Assembly (NCBI GenBank): GCA_027489105.1
Contig: JAIYAJ010000097.1
Coordinates: 1-13,139 of the forward strand
Length of the DNA stretch: 13,139 nt
Direction: 5' to 3'
Source of the DNA: Zymomonas sp.
GTDB taxonomy: Bacteria; Pseudomonadota; Alphaproteobacteria; Sphingomonadales; Sphingomonadaceae
Part shown: positions 1 through 6,431 of the stretch, piece by piece
Position numbering within the stretch: the first letter of the stretch is position 1
Layout of the letters: each line of letters starts with the position of its first letter
Position numbers and translations under genes: made by a program
Notes under the pieces: model-generated
Databases searched by the model: none
What the model was told of the DNA's origin: nothing
What the model saw: only the letters and a program-made list of their open reading frames with translations

Positions 1-689
1 GGCCGCTGGTGGTGATCGATGCGGGCCATGGCGGACATGATCCGGGCTCGCAATCGGCGGACGGCCGGTACAAGGAAAAGGACGTGGCGCTCGGCATCGC
101 GCGCGCCATCCGCGACGAGCTGGTCGCGTCAGGCCGGGTCCGCGTCGCCCTGACGCGCAGCGACGACCGCTTCCTCGTGCTCGGCGAGCGACGCGAGATC
201 GCGCGGCGGCTGAAGGCCGACCTGTTCATCTCGGTCCATGCCGACAGCGCGGCCAACGCGGCCGCTCGCGGCGCCAGCATCTATACCCTGTCCGAGGTGG
301 CGTCGGACCGGGTGGCGGCCCAGCTCGCGGCCAAGGAAAACCGTGCCGACATCCTCAACGGCGTCGATCTCGGCGGCGAGAATAACGAGGTGTCCTCGAT
401 CCTGCTCGACCTGGCTCAACGTGAGACGATGAACATCTCGTCGCAATTCGCGACGCTGTTGCAGCGGGAAATGGCGTCCACCGTCCATTTCAAGGATGAG
501 GCACACCGCTTCGCCGGCCTGATCGTGCTCAAGGCGCCGGACGTACCCTCCGTGCTGCTGGAGACCGGCTATATCTCGAACGATGGCGACCTCGCTTTGC
601 TGCTGTCGCCGCAATATCGGCGGAACATCGCGATCGGTGTCCGAAAGGCCGTGGAGATCCATTTCGCCAAGCGGCTGACCGGCGAATGA
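1..689 (+). CDS. N-acetylmuramoyl-L-alanine amidase (Amidase_3), 5' end outside window
   Basis: Zinc-dependent periplasmic amidase that cleaves the bond between N-acetylmuramic acid and L-Ala of the stem peptide, the AmiC-type role in cell separation and peptidoglycan turnover. The reading frame is open to the left edge, so the visible 228 residues are the C-terminal catalytic domain; a signal peptide and any AMIN domain would lie upstream. The GTG at 9 sits inside the conserved first motif and is not the real start. Seen, numbering from that GTG: VIDAGHGGHDPG with zinc ligand H7, E23 as second ligand, SVHAD with H77 as third ligand, and LLETGYISN near the C-terminus with the catalytic Glu at about 185. 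All four expected residues are present, so the enzyme looks active. The gene ends 71 bp before mrcA on the same strand; pairing with a class A PBP suggests coordinated cell-wall growth. The family assignment is secure; the exact Ami subtype is not. Confidence 0.93.
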   Translation, partial: PLVVIDAGHGGHDPGSQSADGRYKEKDVALGIARAIRDELVASGRVRVALTRSDDRFLVLGERREIARRLKADLFISVHADSAANAAARGASIYTLSEVASDRVAAQLAAKENRADILNGVDLGGENNEVSSILLDLAQRETMNISSQFATLLQREMASTVHFKDEAHRFAGLIVLKAPDVPSVLLETGYISNDGDLALLLSPQYRRNIAIGVRKAVEIHFAKRLTGE

Positions 690-760
690 CGCCCCGCGCC
701 CCGGTCCCGGCCGCCCGGTGGCCCGCTTCCAAAGCCCCACAAACCTGCTAGAGCGCGCCA

Positions 761-3235
761 GTGCCGAAGCTTCCTGCCTTTCACAATCCCTTTCCCGGAT
801 GGCGTGACCAGGTCCGCCACCTGCGCGGATATCGCAGCTGGCGCTGGTCCGGCTATCTCCTTTGGTCGGCCGCGCTCGCCTGGCTCCTGATCTGGTTCTT
901 CTTCGCGCGCGGCCTGCCCTCGGCGGACGCGCTGCTGGCTTATCAGCCGCCGCTGCCGACCAATGTGCGCGGCTATGACGGTGAACCGATCGCGGACTTC
1001 GCGCGCGAGCGCCGGGTGCAGCTTTCCTATCAGGAATTTCCGCCGATCCTGGTCGATGCCTTCATCTCGGCCGAGGACAAGACCTTCTTCAGCCACCCCG
1101 GCATCGATTTCGGCGGCCTCGCGGGGGCCGTCTGGGACTATACGTCGAAGCTCGGCAGCGGCCGACGCGCGCGGGGCGGCTCGACCATCACCCAGCAGGT
1201 CGCGAAGAACCTGATCGTCGGCGACGATTATTCGATCGCACGCAAGGTGCGCGAGGCGATCCTCGCCTTCCGGATCGAGGCGGCGCTGTCGAAGCAGCAG
1301 ATCCTCGAACTTTACCTCAACCAGATCTTCCTGGGGCGGAACGCCTATGGTGTGCAGTCGGCCAGCCGCGCCTATTTCCGCAAGGATGTCGGCGACCTGA
1401 CCTTGCCCGAGGTCGCCTATCTCGCGATCCTGCCCAAGGCCCCGTCCAACTACACCGTCGAACGCCATGCCGACCGTGCGCTCGATCGGCGCAATTATGT
1501 GCTGCGGCAGATGGAGACCAACGGCTTCATCACCGCACAGCAGCGCGCCGATGCATCGGCCGCCCCGCTCGGCATCGTCCCCCGCTACGCGCCCAAGGCC
1601 GGCGTTACCGGCTATTTCATGGAGGAGGTCCGCCGCGCACTGATCGAACGCTATGGCGAGGACGCCGATAACGGTCCGAACGGGGTCTATTCGGGCGGCC
1701 TCTGGGTCCGCACCTCCTATGACGCCAAGGTGCAGGACGCGGCCGAGAATGCGCTGCGCGACGGGCTGGTCCGCTTCGAGGCCGCGCAGGGCTGGCGCGG
1801 ACGCATCGCCAAGATCGATGTGACCGAGGACTGGCAGCGCGCTCTTTCGAACGCCAATGTCGGCGCGGGCTATGCCAATTGGCGCCCTGCCGTCGTCCTG
1901 TCCAAACAGGGTTCGCAGGCGGAGCTTGGTTTCGAGGACGGGACGAAGGGCATCTTACCGAGTTCGGGCGCCACCATGCCGCGCGCAGGCGTCGGCGGCC
2001 GGGCATTCGATTTCCTCAAGGTCGGCGACGTGATCGTAGCGCGCCAGGAAGGCAGCGGCTGGACCCTGCGCAGCATCCCCTCGATCTCGGGCGGAATGGT
2101 GATCCAGAACCCCCACACCGGCCAGATATTGGCAATGCAGGGCGGCTTCGATGCGCGGGGCTCCTCGTTCAATCGCGCGACCCAGGCGATGCGGCAGCCG
2201 GGCTCCACGTTCAAGCCGTTCGTCTATGCCGCCGCGCTCGACAATGGCATGACGCCGGCCTCGATCATCATCGACGGCCCCTTCTGCGTCTTCCAGTCGG
2301 CGCGGCTCGGGCAAAAGTGTTTCCGTAATTTCTCGGGCCAGAATGCCGGCGAGCAGACGATGCGCTGGGGCGTCGAGCAGTCGCGCAACCTCATGACCGT
2401 CCGCACTGCCAGCCAGATCGGCATGGACAAGGTCGTCAAGACCGCCAAGGTGATGGGCGTCGGCGATTATCCGCCCTATCTCGCTTATGCGCTCGGCGCG
2501 GGCGAGACGACCGTGCTCAAGATGGTCAACGCCTATTCGATGTTCGCCAATCAGGGCCGCGCGCTCAGCCCGACGCTGATCGACTATGTCCAGGACCGCA
2601 ACGGCAAGATCATCTGGCGCGCCGACAAGCGCGCGTGCGAGGGCTGCAACCTGCCCCGCTATGAGGGTCGGCCGATGCCCCGCCCGGCGTTGCGCGCCAA
2701 GCAGGTGATCGACCCGATGACCGCCTATCAGATGCTCCACATCATGGAGGGCGTCGTCGAGCGCGGAACCGCGACGGTGCTGCGCGACCTGGGACGCCCG
2801 ATGTTCGGCAAGACCGGCACCTCGTCCGGCCCGACCAATGTCTGGTTCGTCGGCGGCTCGGCCGACATGGTCGGCGGGCTCTACCTCGGCTACGACACGC
2901 CGCGCTCGATGGGCAGCTATGCCCAGGGCGGAACGATCGCCGCACCGATCTTCCGCAGCTTCGCCGGCAAGGCGATGGCGGGCATGCCGGTCGTACCCTT
3001 CCAGGCGCCCCCCGGCATCCGCATGATCCGGATCGACCGCAAGACCGGCCGCCGCATCTTCGGCGCCTGGCCCGACGGCAGCTATTATAGTTCGGTCATC
3101 TGGGAAGCGTTCAAGCCGGAAAGCGAACCGCGCCGCACGATACGCCGCGACGAGATCGCCAGCCGCGCCGCGCAGCAGCCGGCACGGGCAACCACCGACA
3201 GCGAGTTCTTGCAAAGTCAGGACGGCATCTACTAG
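761..3235 (+). CDS. mrcA: Penicillin-binding protein 1A, bifunctional transglycosylase/transpeptidase
   Basis: Class A PBP of the inner membrane that polymerises glycan strands from lipid II and crosslinks stem peptides in the periplasm. It has 824 residues, typical for PBP1A. A short basic cytoplasmic N-terminus is followed by one membrane segment (about residues 29-49). The GT51 glycosyltransferase domain (about 75-250) has catalytic E105 in the EDKTFF motif, GGSTITQQ, and LSKQQILELYLNQIFLG. An OB-like insert typical of PBP1A follows (about 315-440). The transpeptidase domain has all three signatures: STFK with nucleophile S482 and K485, SRN at 541, and KTGTS at 684. The start is GTG: an in-frame TAG lies just upstream at 749-751 and the next in-frame Met is far inside the protein, so this start is nearly forced although no clear Shine-Dalgarno is visible. 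It lies between the amidase and prfB on the same strand. Confidence 0.96.
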   Translation: MPKLPAFHNPFPGWRDQVRHLRGYRSWRWSGYLLWSAALAWLLIWFFFARGLPSADALLAYQPPLPTNVRGYDGEPIADFARERRVQLSYQEFPPILVDAFISAEDKTFFSHPGIDFGGLAGAVWDYTSKLGSGRRARGGSTITQQVAKNLIVGDDYSIARKVREAILAFRIEAALSKQQILELYLNQIFLGRNAYGVQSASRAYFRKDVGDLTLPEVAYLAILPKAPSNYTVERHADRALDRRNYVLRQMETNGFITAQQRADASAAPLGIVPRYAPKAGVTGYFMEEVRRALIERYGEDADNGPNGVYSGGLWVRTSYDAKVQDAAENALRDGLVRFEAAQGWRGRIAKIDVTEDWQRALSNANVGAGYANWRPAVVLSKQGSQAELGFEDGTKGILPSSGATMPRAGVGGRAFDFLKVGDVIVARQEGSGWTLRSIPSISGGMVIQNPHTGQILAMQGGFDARGSSFNRATQAMRQPGSTFKPFVYAAALDNGMTPASIIIDGPFCVFQSARLGQKCFRNFSGQNAGEQTMRWGVEQSRNLMTVRTASQIGMDKVVKTAKVMGVGDYPPYLAYALGAGETTVLKMVNAYSMFANQGRALSPTLIDYVQDRNGKIIWRADKRACEGCNLPRYEGRPMPRPALRAKQVIDPMTAYQMLHIMEGVVERGTATVLRDLGRPMFGKTGTSSGPTNVWFVGGSADMVGGLYLGYDTPRSMGSYAQGGTIAAPIFRSFAGKAMAGMPVVPFQAPPGIRMIRIDRKTGRRIFGAWPDGSYYSSVIWEAFKPESEPRRTIRRDEIASRAAQQPARATTDSEFLQSQDGIY

Positions 3236-3263
3236 GGCCGTTCGTCCGGCGGGTCGCCGCCAT

Positions 3264-3281
3264 CGGGAGAATCGACTCCCG
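3264..3281 (+). other. Small hairpin in the mrcA-prfB intergenic region
   Basis: CGGGAG and CTCCCG form a perfect 6-bp stem around the loop AATCGA, 28 bp after the mrcA stop and 57 bp before the prfB ATG. There is no clean T-run after it (CTCCGTTTC follows), so it is at best a weak terminator or a leader structure. Function unproven. Confidence 0.3.
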
Positions 3282-3338
3282 CTCCGTTTCGCGCCGGCGA
3301 CGGTGCCGATCGGGTCCGCACAAGATTTGGAGTGTCCT

Positions 3339-4466
3339 ATGCGCGCCGAAGCGCAAGCCAGTGTCGAGCAGATCAACCAGGCGATGGCGCTCGTCCGCCG
3401 CTTCCTGGACTGGGACCGCGCGCTGCGCCGGCTCGACGAGCTCAATGCCCGCGTCGAGGACCCTAAGCTGTGGGACGATGCCAAGGCCGCGCAGGAGGTC
3501 ATGCGTGAACGCCGCCGGCTCGACGAGGCGATCTCTGCGGTCAAGGCGATCGAACTGGAGCGCGACGACACGATCGAGCTTATGGACATGGCCGAAGCCG
3601 AGGGCGACCAGGCGCTGGTCGACGATGGCGTCGCCGCACTGGCCGCACTGGCCGAGCGGGCGGAGAAGGACAAGATCGGCGCGCTGCTTGCCGGCGAGGC
3701 CGACGGCAACAACACCTATATCGAGGTCAATTCCGGCGCCGGCGGCACCGAGAGCCAGGATTGGGCCGGGATGCTCCAGCGCATGTATTCGCGCTGGGCC
3801 GAGCGCCATGGCTACAAGGTCGAACTGGTCGACTTCCACGCGGGCGAACAGGCGGGCATCAAGTCCGCGACGCTGCTGGTGCGCGGCGAGAATGCCTATG
3901 GCTATGCCAAGACCGAGAGCGGCGTACACCGGCTCGTGCGGATCAGCCCCTATGACTCGGCCGCGCGCCGTCACACCAGCTTCGCCAGCGTTTGGGTCTA
4001 TCCGGAGGTCGACGACGATATCGACATCGAGGTTCTCGAAAAGGACCTGAAGATCGACACCTATCGCTCGTCGGGCGCGGGCGGCCAGCACGTCAACACG
4101 ACCGATTCGGCGGTGCGCATCACCCACGTCCCCACCGGCATCATCGTCGCCTGCCAGAACCAGCGCTCGCAGCACAAGAACAAGGCCGAGGCGATGAAGC
4201 AGCTGAAGGCGCGCCTGTACGAACAGGAGCTGCAGAAGCGCGAGGCCGAGGCGATGGCCGGCTATGCCGCCAAGACCGAGATCGGCTGGGGCCACCAGAT
4301 CCGCTCTTATGTGCTGCAGCCCTATCAGATGGTGAAGGACCTGCGCACCGGCGTCACCTCCACGGCACCATCCGACGTGCTCGACGGCGATCTCGACAAA
4401 TTCATGGCGGCAGCCCTGTCGCAGCGGGTGACCGGCGAGAGCGTCGAGGTCGAGGACGTCGACTGA
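3339..4466 (+). CDS. prfB: Peptide chain release factor 2 (RF2)
   Basis: Class I release factor that reads UGA and UAA stop codons in the ribosomal A site and triggers peptidyl-tRNA hydrolysis. It has 375 residues. The ATG at 3339 is chosen over the in-frame GTG at 3303 because GGAG (3329-3332) sits 6 nt upstream and the following residues match the RF2 N-terminus. Seen: an N-terminal helical domain; the stop-codon recognition tripeptide as S203-P204-Y205 within ISPYDS (SPF in E. coli); the catalytic GGQ at 248-250 in SSGAGGQHVN; and the conserved RSQHKNKAEAMKQLKARLYE and DLRTG segments towards the C-terminus. The gene is one uninterrupted frame. At residues 22-26 (FLDWD), where E. coli prfB has its autoregulatory CUU-UGA +1 frameshift, the codons are TTC CTG GAC with no stop. 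Product identity is certain; autoregulation by frameshifting is absent. Confidence 0.97.
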   Translation: MRAEAQASVEQINQAMALVRRFLDWDRALRRLDELNARVEDPKLWDDAKAAQEVMRERRRLDEAISAVKAIELERDDTIELMDMAEAEGDQALVDDGVAALAALAERAEKDKIGALLAGEADGNNTYIEVNSGAGGTESQDWAGMLQRMYSRWAERHGYKVELVDFHAGEQAGIKSATLLVRGENAYGYAKTESGVHRLVRISPYDSAARRHTSFASVWVYPEVDDDIDIEVLEKDLKIDTYRSSGAGGQHVNTTDSAVRITHVPTGIIVACQNQRSQHKNKAEAMKQLKARLYEQELQKREAEAMAGYAAKTEIGWGHQIRSYVLQPYQMVKDLRTGVTSTAPSDVLDGDLDKFMAAALSQRVTGESVEVEDVD

Positions 4467-4470
4467 TCCC

Positions 4471-4490
4471 GGCTTTCTCCGTCTAAAGCC
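4471..4490 (+). terminator. Possible prfB terminator hairpin
   Basis: GGCTTT and AAAGCC form a perfect 6-bp stem with the 8-nt loop CTCCGTCT, starting 5 bp after the prfB stop. No T-tract follows, and the stem is partly A/T, so its termination strength is doubtful. Position alone suggests a role at the 3' end of the prfB transcript. Confidence 0.3.
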
Positions 4491-4500
4491 ATCATATGAA

Positions 4501-4530
4501 GCTGTACGGCAGATGAAGAAGCCGTTCAGC
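4501..4530 (+). other. Strong 10-bp hairpin downstream of prfB (terminator or structured RNA)
   Basis: GCTGTACGGC (4501-4510) pairs with GCCGTTCAGC (4521-4530) through nine base pairs and one T-T mismatch, around the loop AGATGAAGAA. It is more stable than the hairpin just upstream and lies 34 bp after prfB and 65 bp before the next gene. No T-run follows. It may stop prfB transcription, protect its 3' end, or belong to the leader of the downstream small gene; the sequence does not say which. Confidence 0.4.
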
Positions 4531-4595
4531 GTGGCTCAGGCTGTTCCTCGCTAACTTTCCCTTGTCCGAAGGAGATGGGCGAGAGGAGAGCAGAG

Positions 4596-4880
4596 ATGAG
4601 AATGGGAACGATCTTTGCCGCGATTGGTCTGGCCGTCGCGGCGCTGGGTGCCAGTGCCCCGGCACAAGCACATGACCGCTGGGATGACCGGCGCGCGAGC
4701 CATGACCGCCGCTGGGACGGCGACCGGCGCTGGGACCATGATCGCCGCTGGGATCGGGATCGGCGGTGGAAGCATGACCGGCGCTGGGTCAACGAGCGCC
4801 GCTGGTACCGCGATCGCGGCTATCGCGCCCGCTGCTGGAACGAATGGCATCGCGGCCGCCCCGTCCGCGTCTGCCGTTAA
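4596..4880 (+). CDS. Small exported Arg/Trp-rich hexapeptide-repeat protein
   Basis: Unknown function. The predicted 94-residue protein starts at the ATG at 4596, which has AGGAG (4584-4588) 7 nt upstream; the in-frame ATGs at 4575 (SD adjacent, too close) and 4602 are less likely. Residues 1-25 form a classical Sec signal peptide ending in AQA, giving a predicted mature chain of 69 residues. That chain carries about 24 Arg and 9 Trp and is mostly a hexad repeat of the form D-R-R-W-x-x (six clear units, a seventh decayed). The C-terminal tail has two Cys, in RCWNEW and VRVCR, which could form a disulfide in the periplasm. A tail ending in VRVCR is, from memory, common in small sphingomonad exported proteins. 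The high charge could indicate envelope, nucleic-acid or metal interaction, but no known catalytic motif is visible. It is a single gene, with hairpins on both sides. Confidence 0.75.
   Translation: MRMGTIFAAIGLAVAALGASAPAQAHDRWDDRRASHDRRWDGDRRWDHDRRWDRDRRWKHDRRWVNERRWYRDRGYRARCWNEWHRGRPVRVCR
4704..4829 (+). repeat. Tandem 18-bp repeat encoding (D/E)RRWxx hexads
   Basis: Seven consecutive 18-bp in-frame units within the small exported protein gene. Units begin at 4704, 4722, 4740, 4758, 4776, 4794 and 4812. The first six encode D/E-R-R-W plus two variable residues; the seventh has drifted to D-R-G-Y-R-A. DNA identity between units is high in the first four positions of each hexad (GA-C/T-CG-C/G-CG-C/G-TGG) and loose in the last two codons, as expected from duplication followed by selection on the protein. 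Confidence 0.85.
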
Positions 4881-4888
4881 ATGATGGC

Positions 4889-4912
4889 GCCCCTTCTCTC
4901 AGGAGGAGGGGC
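4889..4912 (+). terminator. Hairpin terminator-like structure after the hexad-repeat gene
   Basis: GCCCCTTCTC (4889-4898) pairs with GAGGAGGGGC (4903-4912) as a 10-bp stem with one G-T wobble and a TCAG tetraloop, 8 bp after the stop codon. The stem is strong and well placed for a terminator, but no T-run follows, so it may act with Rho or stabilise the 3' end. Confidence 0.55.
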
Positions 4913-5156
4913 ATCCAGCCATTGTCCAACCCTGGCTTCAAACATGCCGCCGACAGCCCTTCGGCAAGAATCCGTTTTCAGCACCAATCGAAACAAGCCG
5001 CTCGACCGATCGACTGCCGGAACGATCCCGACGCCTGTCCGGTACTCGGACAGAAGCGATTTCTCTGCAGAATTCAGGATCAAATCGGCCTTGGGATCGG
5101 GTTGCGCCGCAACATTGCCCTGTACAGCTGGCCCTAGGGGAAGCTAGTTTGCGTCC
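4913..5156. other. Non-coding stretch upstream of the efflux operon
   Basis: No convincing gene is seen in either direction. The short open frames here lack a ribosome-binding site and any recognisable domain, and overlap one another on both strands. The stretch contains a 19-bp perfect dyad (listed separately), GTTGC-GCC-GCAAC at 5101-5113, and the short palindromes CTGTACAG (5120-5127) and CCCTAGGG (5132-5139). The density of inverted repeats rises towards the operon. No clear -35/-10 pair was found. Confidence 0.5.
5035..5053. promoter_or_regulatory. 19-bp perfect dyad, possible operator
   Basis: CTGTCCG, spacer GTACT, CGGACAG: two perfect 7-bp arms. The size and symmetry suit a dimeric repressor or LuxR-type activator site, but it lies about 210 bp before the adaptor start and could equally be a hairpin in an RNA. 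No regulator can be assigned. Confidence 0.35.
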
Positions 5157-5198
5157 GGAAACGCGTGTTTCCTGTTGTATTGGCAATCATATACCAAT
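5157..5198. promoter_or_regulatory. Paired inverted repeats, putative promoter/operator of the RND operon
   Basis: Two dyads lie 6 bp apart. The first is GGAAAC-GCGT-GTTTCC (5157-5172), a perfect 6-bp arm pair. The second is ATTGG-N10-CCAAT (5179-5198). The spacer of the second holds an AT-rich CATATA/TATACC that could be a -10 element, though the matching -35 (around 5167-5173) is poor. Efflux operons of this type are commonly controlled by TetR-family repressors that bind such dyads over the promoter; that is family knowledge, not shown here. The nearest gene is the adaptor, 65 bp downstream. Confidence 0.45.
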
Positions 5199-5210
5199 TG
5201 TGTCGCAGGA

Positions 5211-5240
5211 CCGGCACAGCTAGCAGGATGACCGTGCCGG
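5211..5240 (+). other. Leader hairpin before the adaptor gene
   Basis: CCGGCAC (5211-5217) and GTGCCGG (5234-5240) form a perfect 7-bp GC-rich stem with a 16-nt loop. The loop holds an in-frame ATG (5228), 12 codons before the preferred start. If transcription starts upstream, this structure would sit in the 5' leader, 12 nt before the AAGG ribosome-binding site of the adaptor. Its regulatory role is speculative. Confidence 0.35.
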
Positions 5241-5263
5241 CTGCTTTTCACGAAGGTTGCACC

Positions 5264-6421
5264 ATGACGATTTCTCGGGTGGCCAGCATGGGCTGGCTCC
5301 TCCTGACCGGGGCGTTTCTTGTCACCGGATGCTCCAAGGAGAAGCCGACACCCCCGCCCCCCGAGGCGGGCTACGTCGTCATGAAGACCGAGTCGGTGCC
5401 GCTGTTCATCGAACTGCCGGGCCGCACGTCCGCCTATGAGATGTCCGAAGTCCGCCCGCAGGTGACGGGCGTCATCAAGGCGCGGCTGTTCACCGAAGGC
5501 TCGATCGTCCGGGCGGGGCAGACGCTCTACCAGATCGATCCGAGCATCTATCGCGCTGCCGTGAACCAGGCCTCGGCCAATCTCGACAGCGCGCGTGCGC
5601 TGCGCGAAGCCGCCGAAGCCAAGGCCAAGCGGTTCGAGCCGCTCGCGCGGATGGAAGCGGTGAGCAAGCAGGACTATGCCGATGCGCTCGCCGCGGCGCG
5701 ACAGGCAGCCGCGTCCGTCGCGCAAAATTCGGCCCAGCTGGAAACGGCACGGGTCAATCTGCGCTTCACCGACGTGCCCGCCCCCATCAGCGGCCGGATC
5801 GGCCGATCGCTGGCGACGACCGGCGCGCTGGTGACCGCCAGCCAGGCGGACCCGCTGACCACGATCCAGCGGCTCGATCCGATGTTTGTCGACATCCAGC
5901 AGTCCAGCGCCGACCTGCTCGCACTGCGCCGCCAACTGGCGAGCGGCGGCGCGGCACCCTCCTCCGCGAATGTGTCGCTCACGCTGGAGGATGGTAGCCA
6001 ATATGCCCGCAAGGGCCGGGTCGAGTTTGCCGAAGCGATGGTCGATCCGCAGACCGGAACGGTAACGCTGCGCGCGCGCTTCCCCAACCCGGACGGGCTG
6101 CTGCTGCCGGGCATGTTCGTCCGCGCGCGTTTCTCCCAGCTGACCGCTACCAAGGCCATCCTGGTGCCACAGGCCGGCGTGGCCCGCAGCCCGAAGGGGG
6201 AGGCGACGGTCATCCTCGTCGGCGCCGACGGCAAGGCGGTGCTGCAGACGATCAGCGCGGATCGTACCGTAGGCGACAAATGGCTGGTTACGGCCGGCTT
6301 GAAGCCGGGCGACAAGGTGGTGGTCGAAGGCCTGGGCAAGATCCGTCCCGGCCAACCGATCCGCCCCGTCCCCGCCGGATCGCCGCCGTTGCGCAAGGCG
6401 CCGCCGGCGAAGGCCGGGTGA
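5264..6421 (+). CDS. RND efflux periplasmic adaptor lipoprotein (AcrA/MexA family)
   Basis: Membrane-fusion protein that links the inner-membrane RND permease to the outer-membrane channel. The ATG at 5264 (385 residues) is preferred: AAGG at 5253-5256 is 7 nt upstream, and the lipoprotein signal then has a normal length, with lipobox VTGC and acylated Cys at residue 23. Domains in order: the first half of the lipoyl/beta segment (about 63-100, VRPQVTGVIKARLFTEGSIVRAGQ), an alpha-helical hairpin (about 100-165, Ala-rich with EAKAKRFEPLARMEAVSKQDY), the second lipoyl half (VPAPISGRIGRS), a beta-barrel domain (about 190-290), and a membrane-proximal domain ending in GDKVVVEGLGKIRPGQ. It is the first gene of the operon, and its stop lies 10 bp before the permease ATG. 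An extended frame opens at 5165, but that part covers the probable promoter. Substrate not predictable. Confidence 0.94.
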   Translation: MTISRVASMGWLLLTGAFLVTGCSKEKPTPPPPEAGYVVMKTESVPLFIELPGRTSAYEMSEVRPQVTGVIKARLFTEGSIVRAGQTLYQIDPSIYRAAVNQASANLDSARALREAAEAKAKRFEPLARMEAVSKQDYADALAAARQAAASVAQNSAQLETARVNLRFTDVPAPISGRIGRSLATTGALVTASQADPLTTIQRLDPMFVDIQQSSADLLALRRQLASGGAAPSSANVSLTLEDGSQYARKGRVEFAEAMVDPQTGTVTLRARFPNPDGLLLPGMFVRARFSQLTATKAILVPQAGVARSPKGEATVILVGADGKAVLQTISADRTVGDKWLVTAGLKPGDKVVVEGLGKIRPGQPIRPVPAGSPPLRKAPPAKAG

Positions 6422-6431
6422 GCCGCAGCCG

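Noticed and set aside
3303..3338. GTG start giving 12 extra residues to RF2
   Set aside because: The ATG at 3339 has GGAG at a 6-nt spacing and matches the family N-terminus; the extension does not.
1955..3715. Minus-strand open frame (586 codons) opposite mrcA and prfB
   Set aside because: It crosses the boundary of two secure plus-strand genes and their intergenic gap, has low-complexity composition, and shows no motif or ribosome-binding site.
3111..4295. Minus-strand open frame (394 codons) opposite prfB
   Set aside because: The plus-strand RF2 is certain, and this frame is its antisense image with no recognisable domain.
4704..4829. Tandem 18-bp units as a possible CRISPR array
   Set aside because: The units are contiguous with no spacers, in frame, and encode a regular peptide repeat inside a gene with a signal peptide.
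4844..5186. Several short open frames on both strands in the gap before the pump operon
   Set aside because: They overlap each other, lack ribosome-binding sites and domains, and run through hairpins and putative operators.
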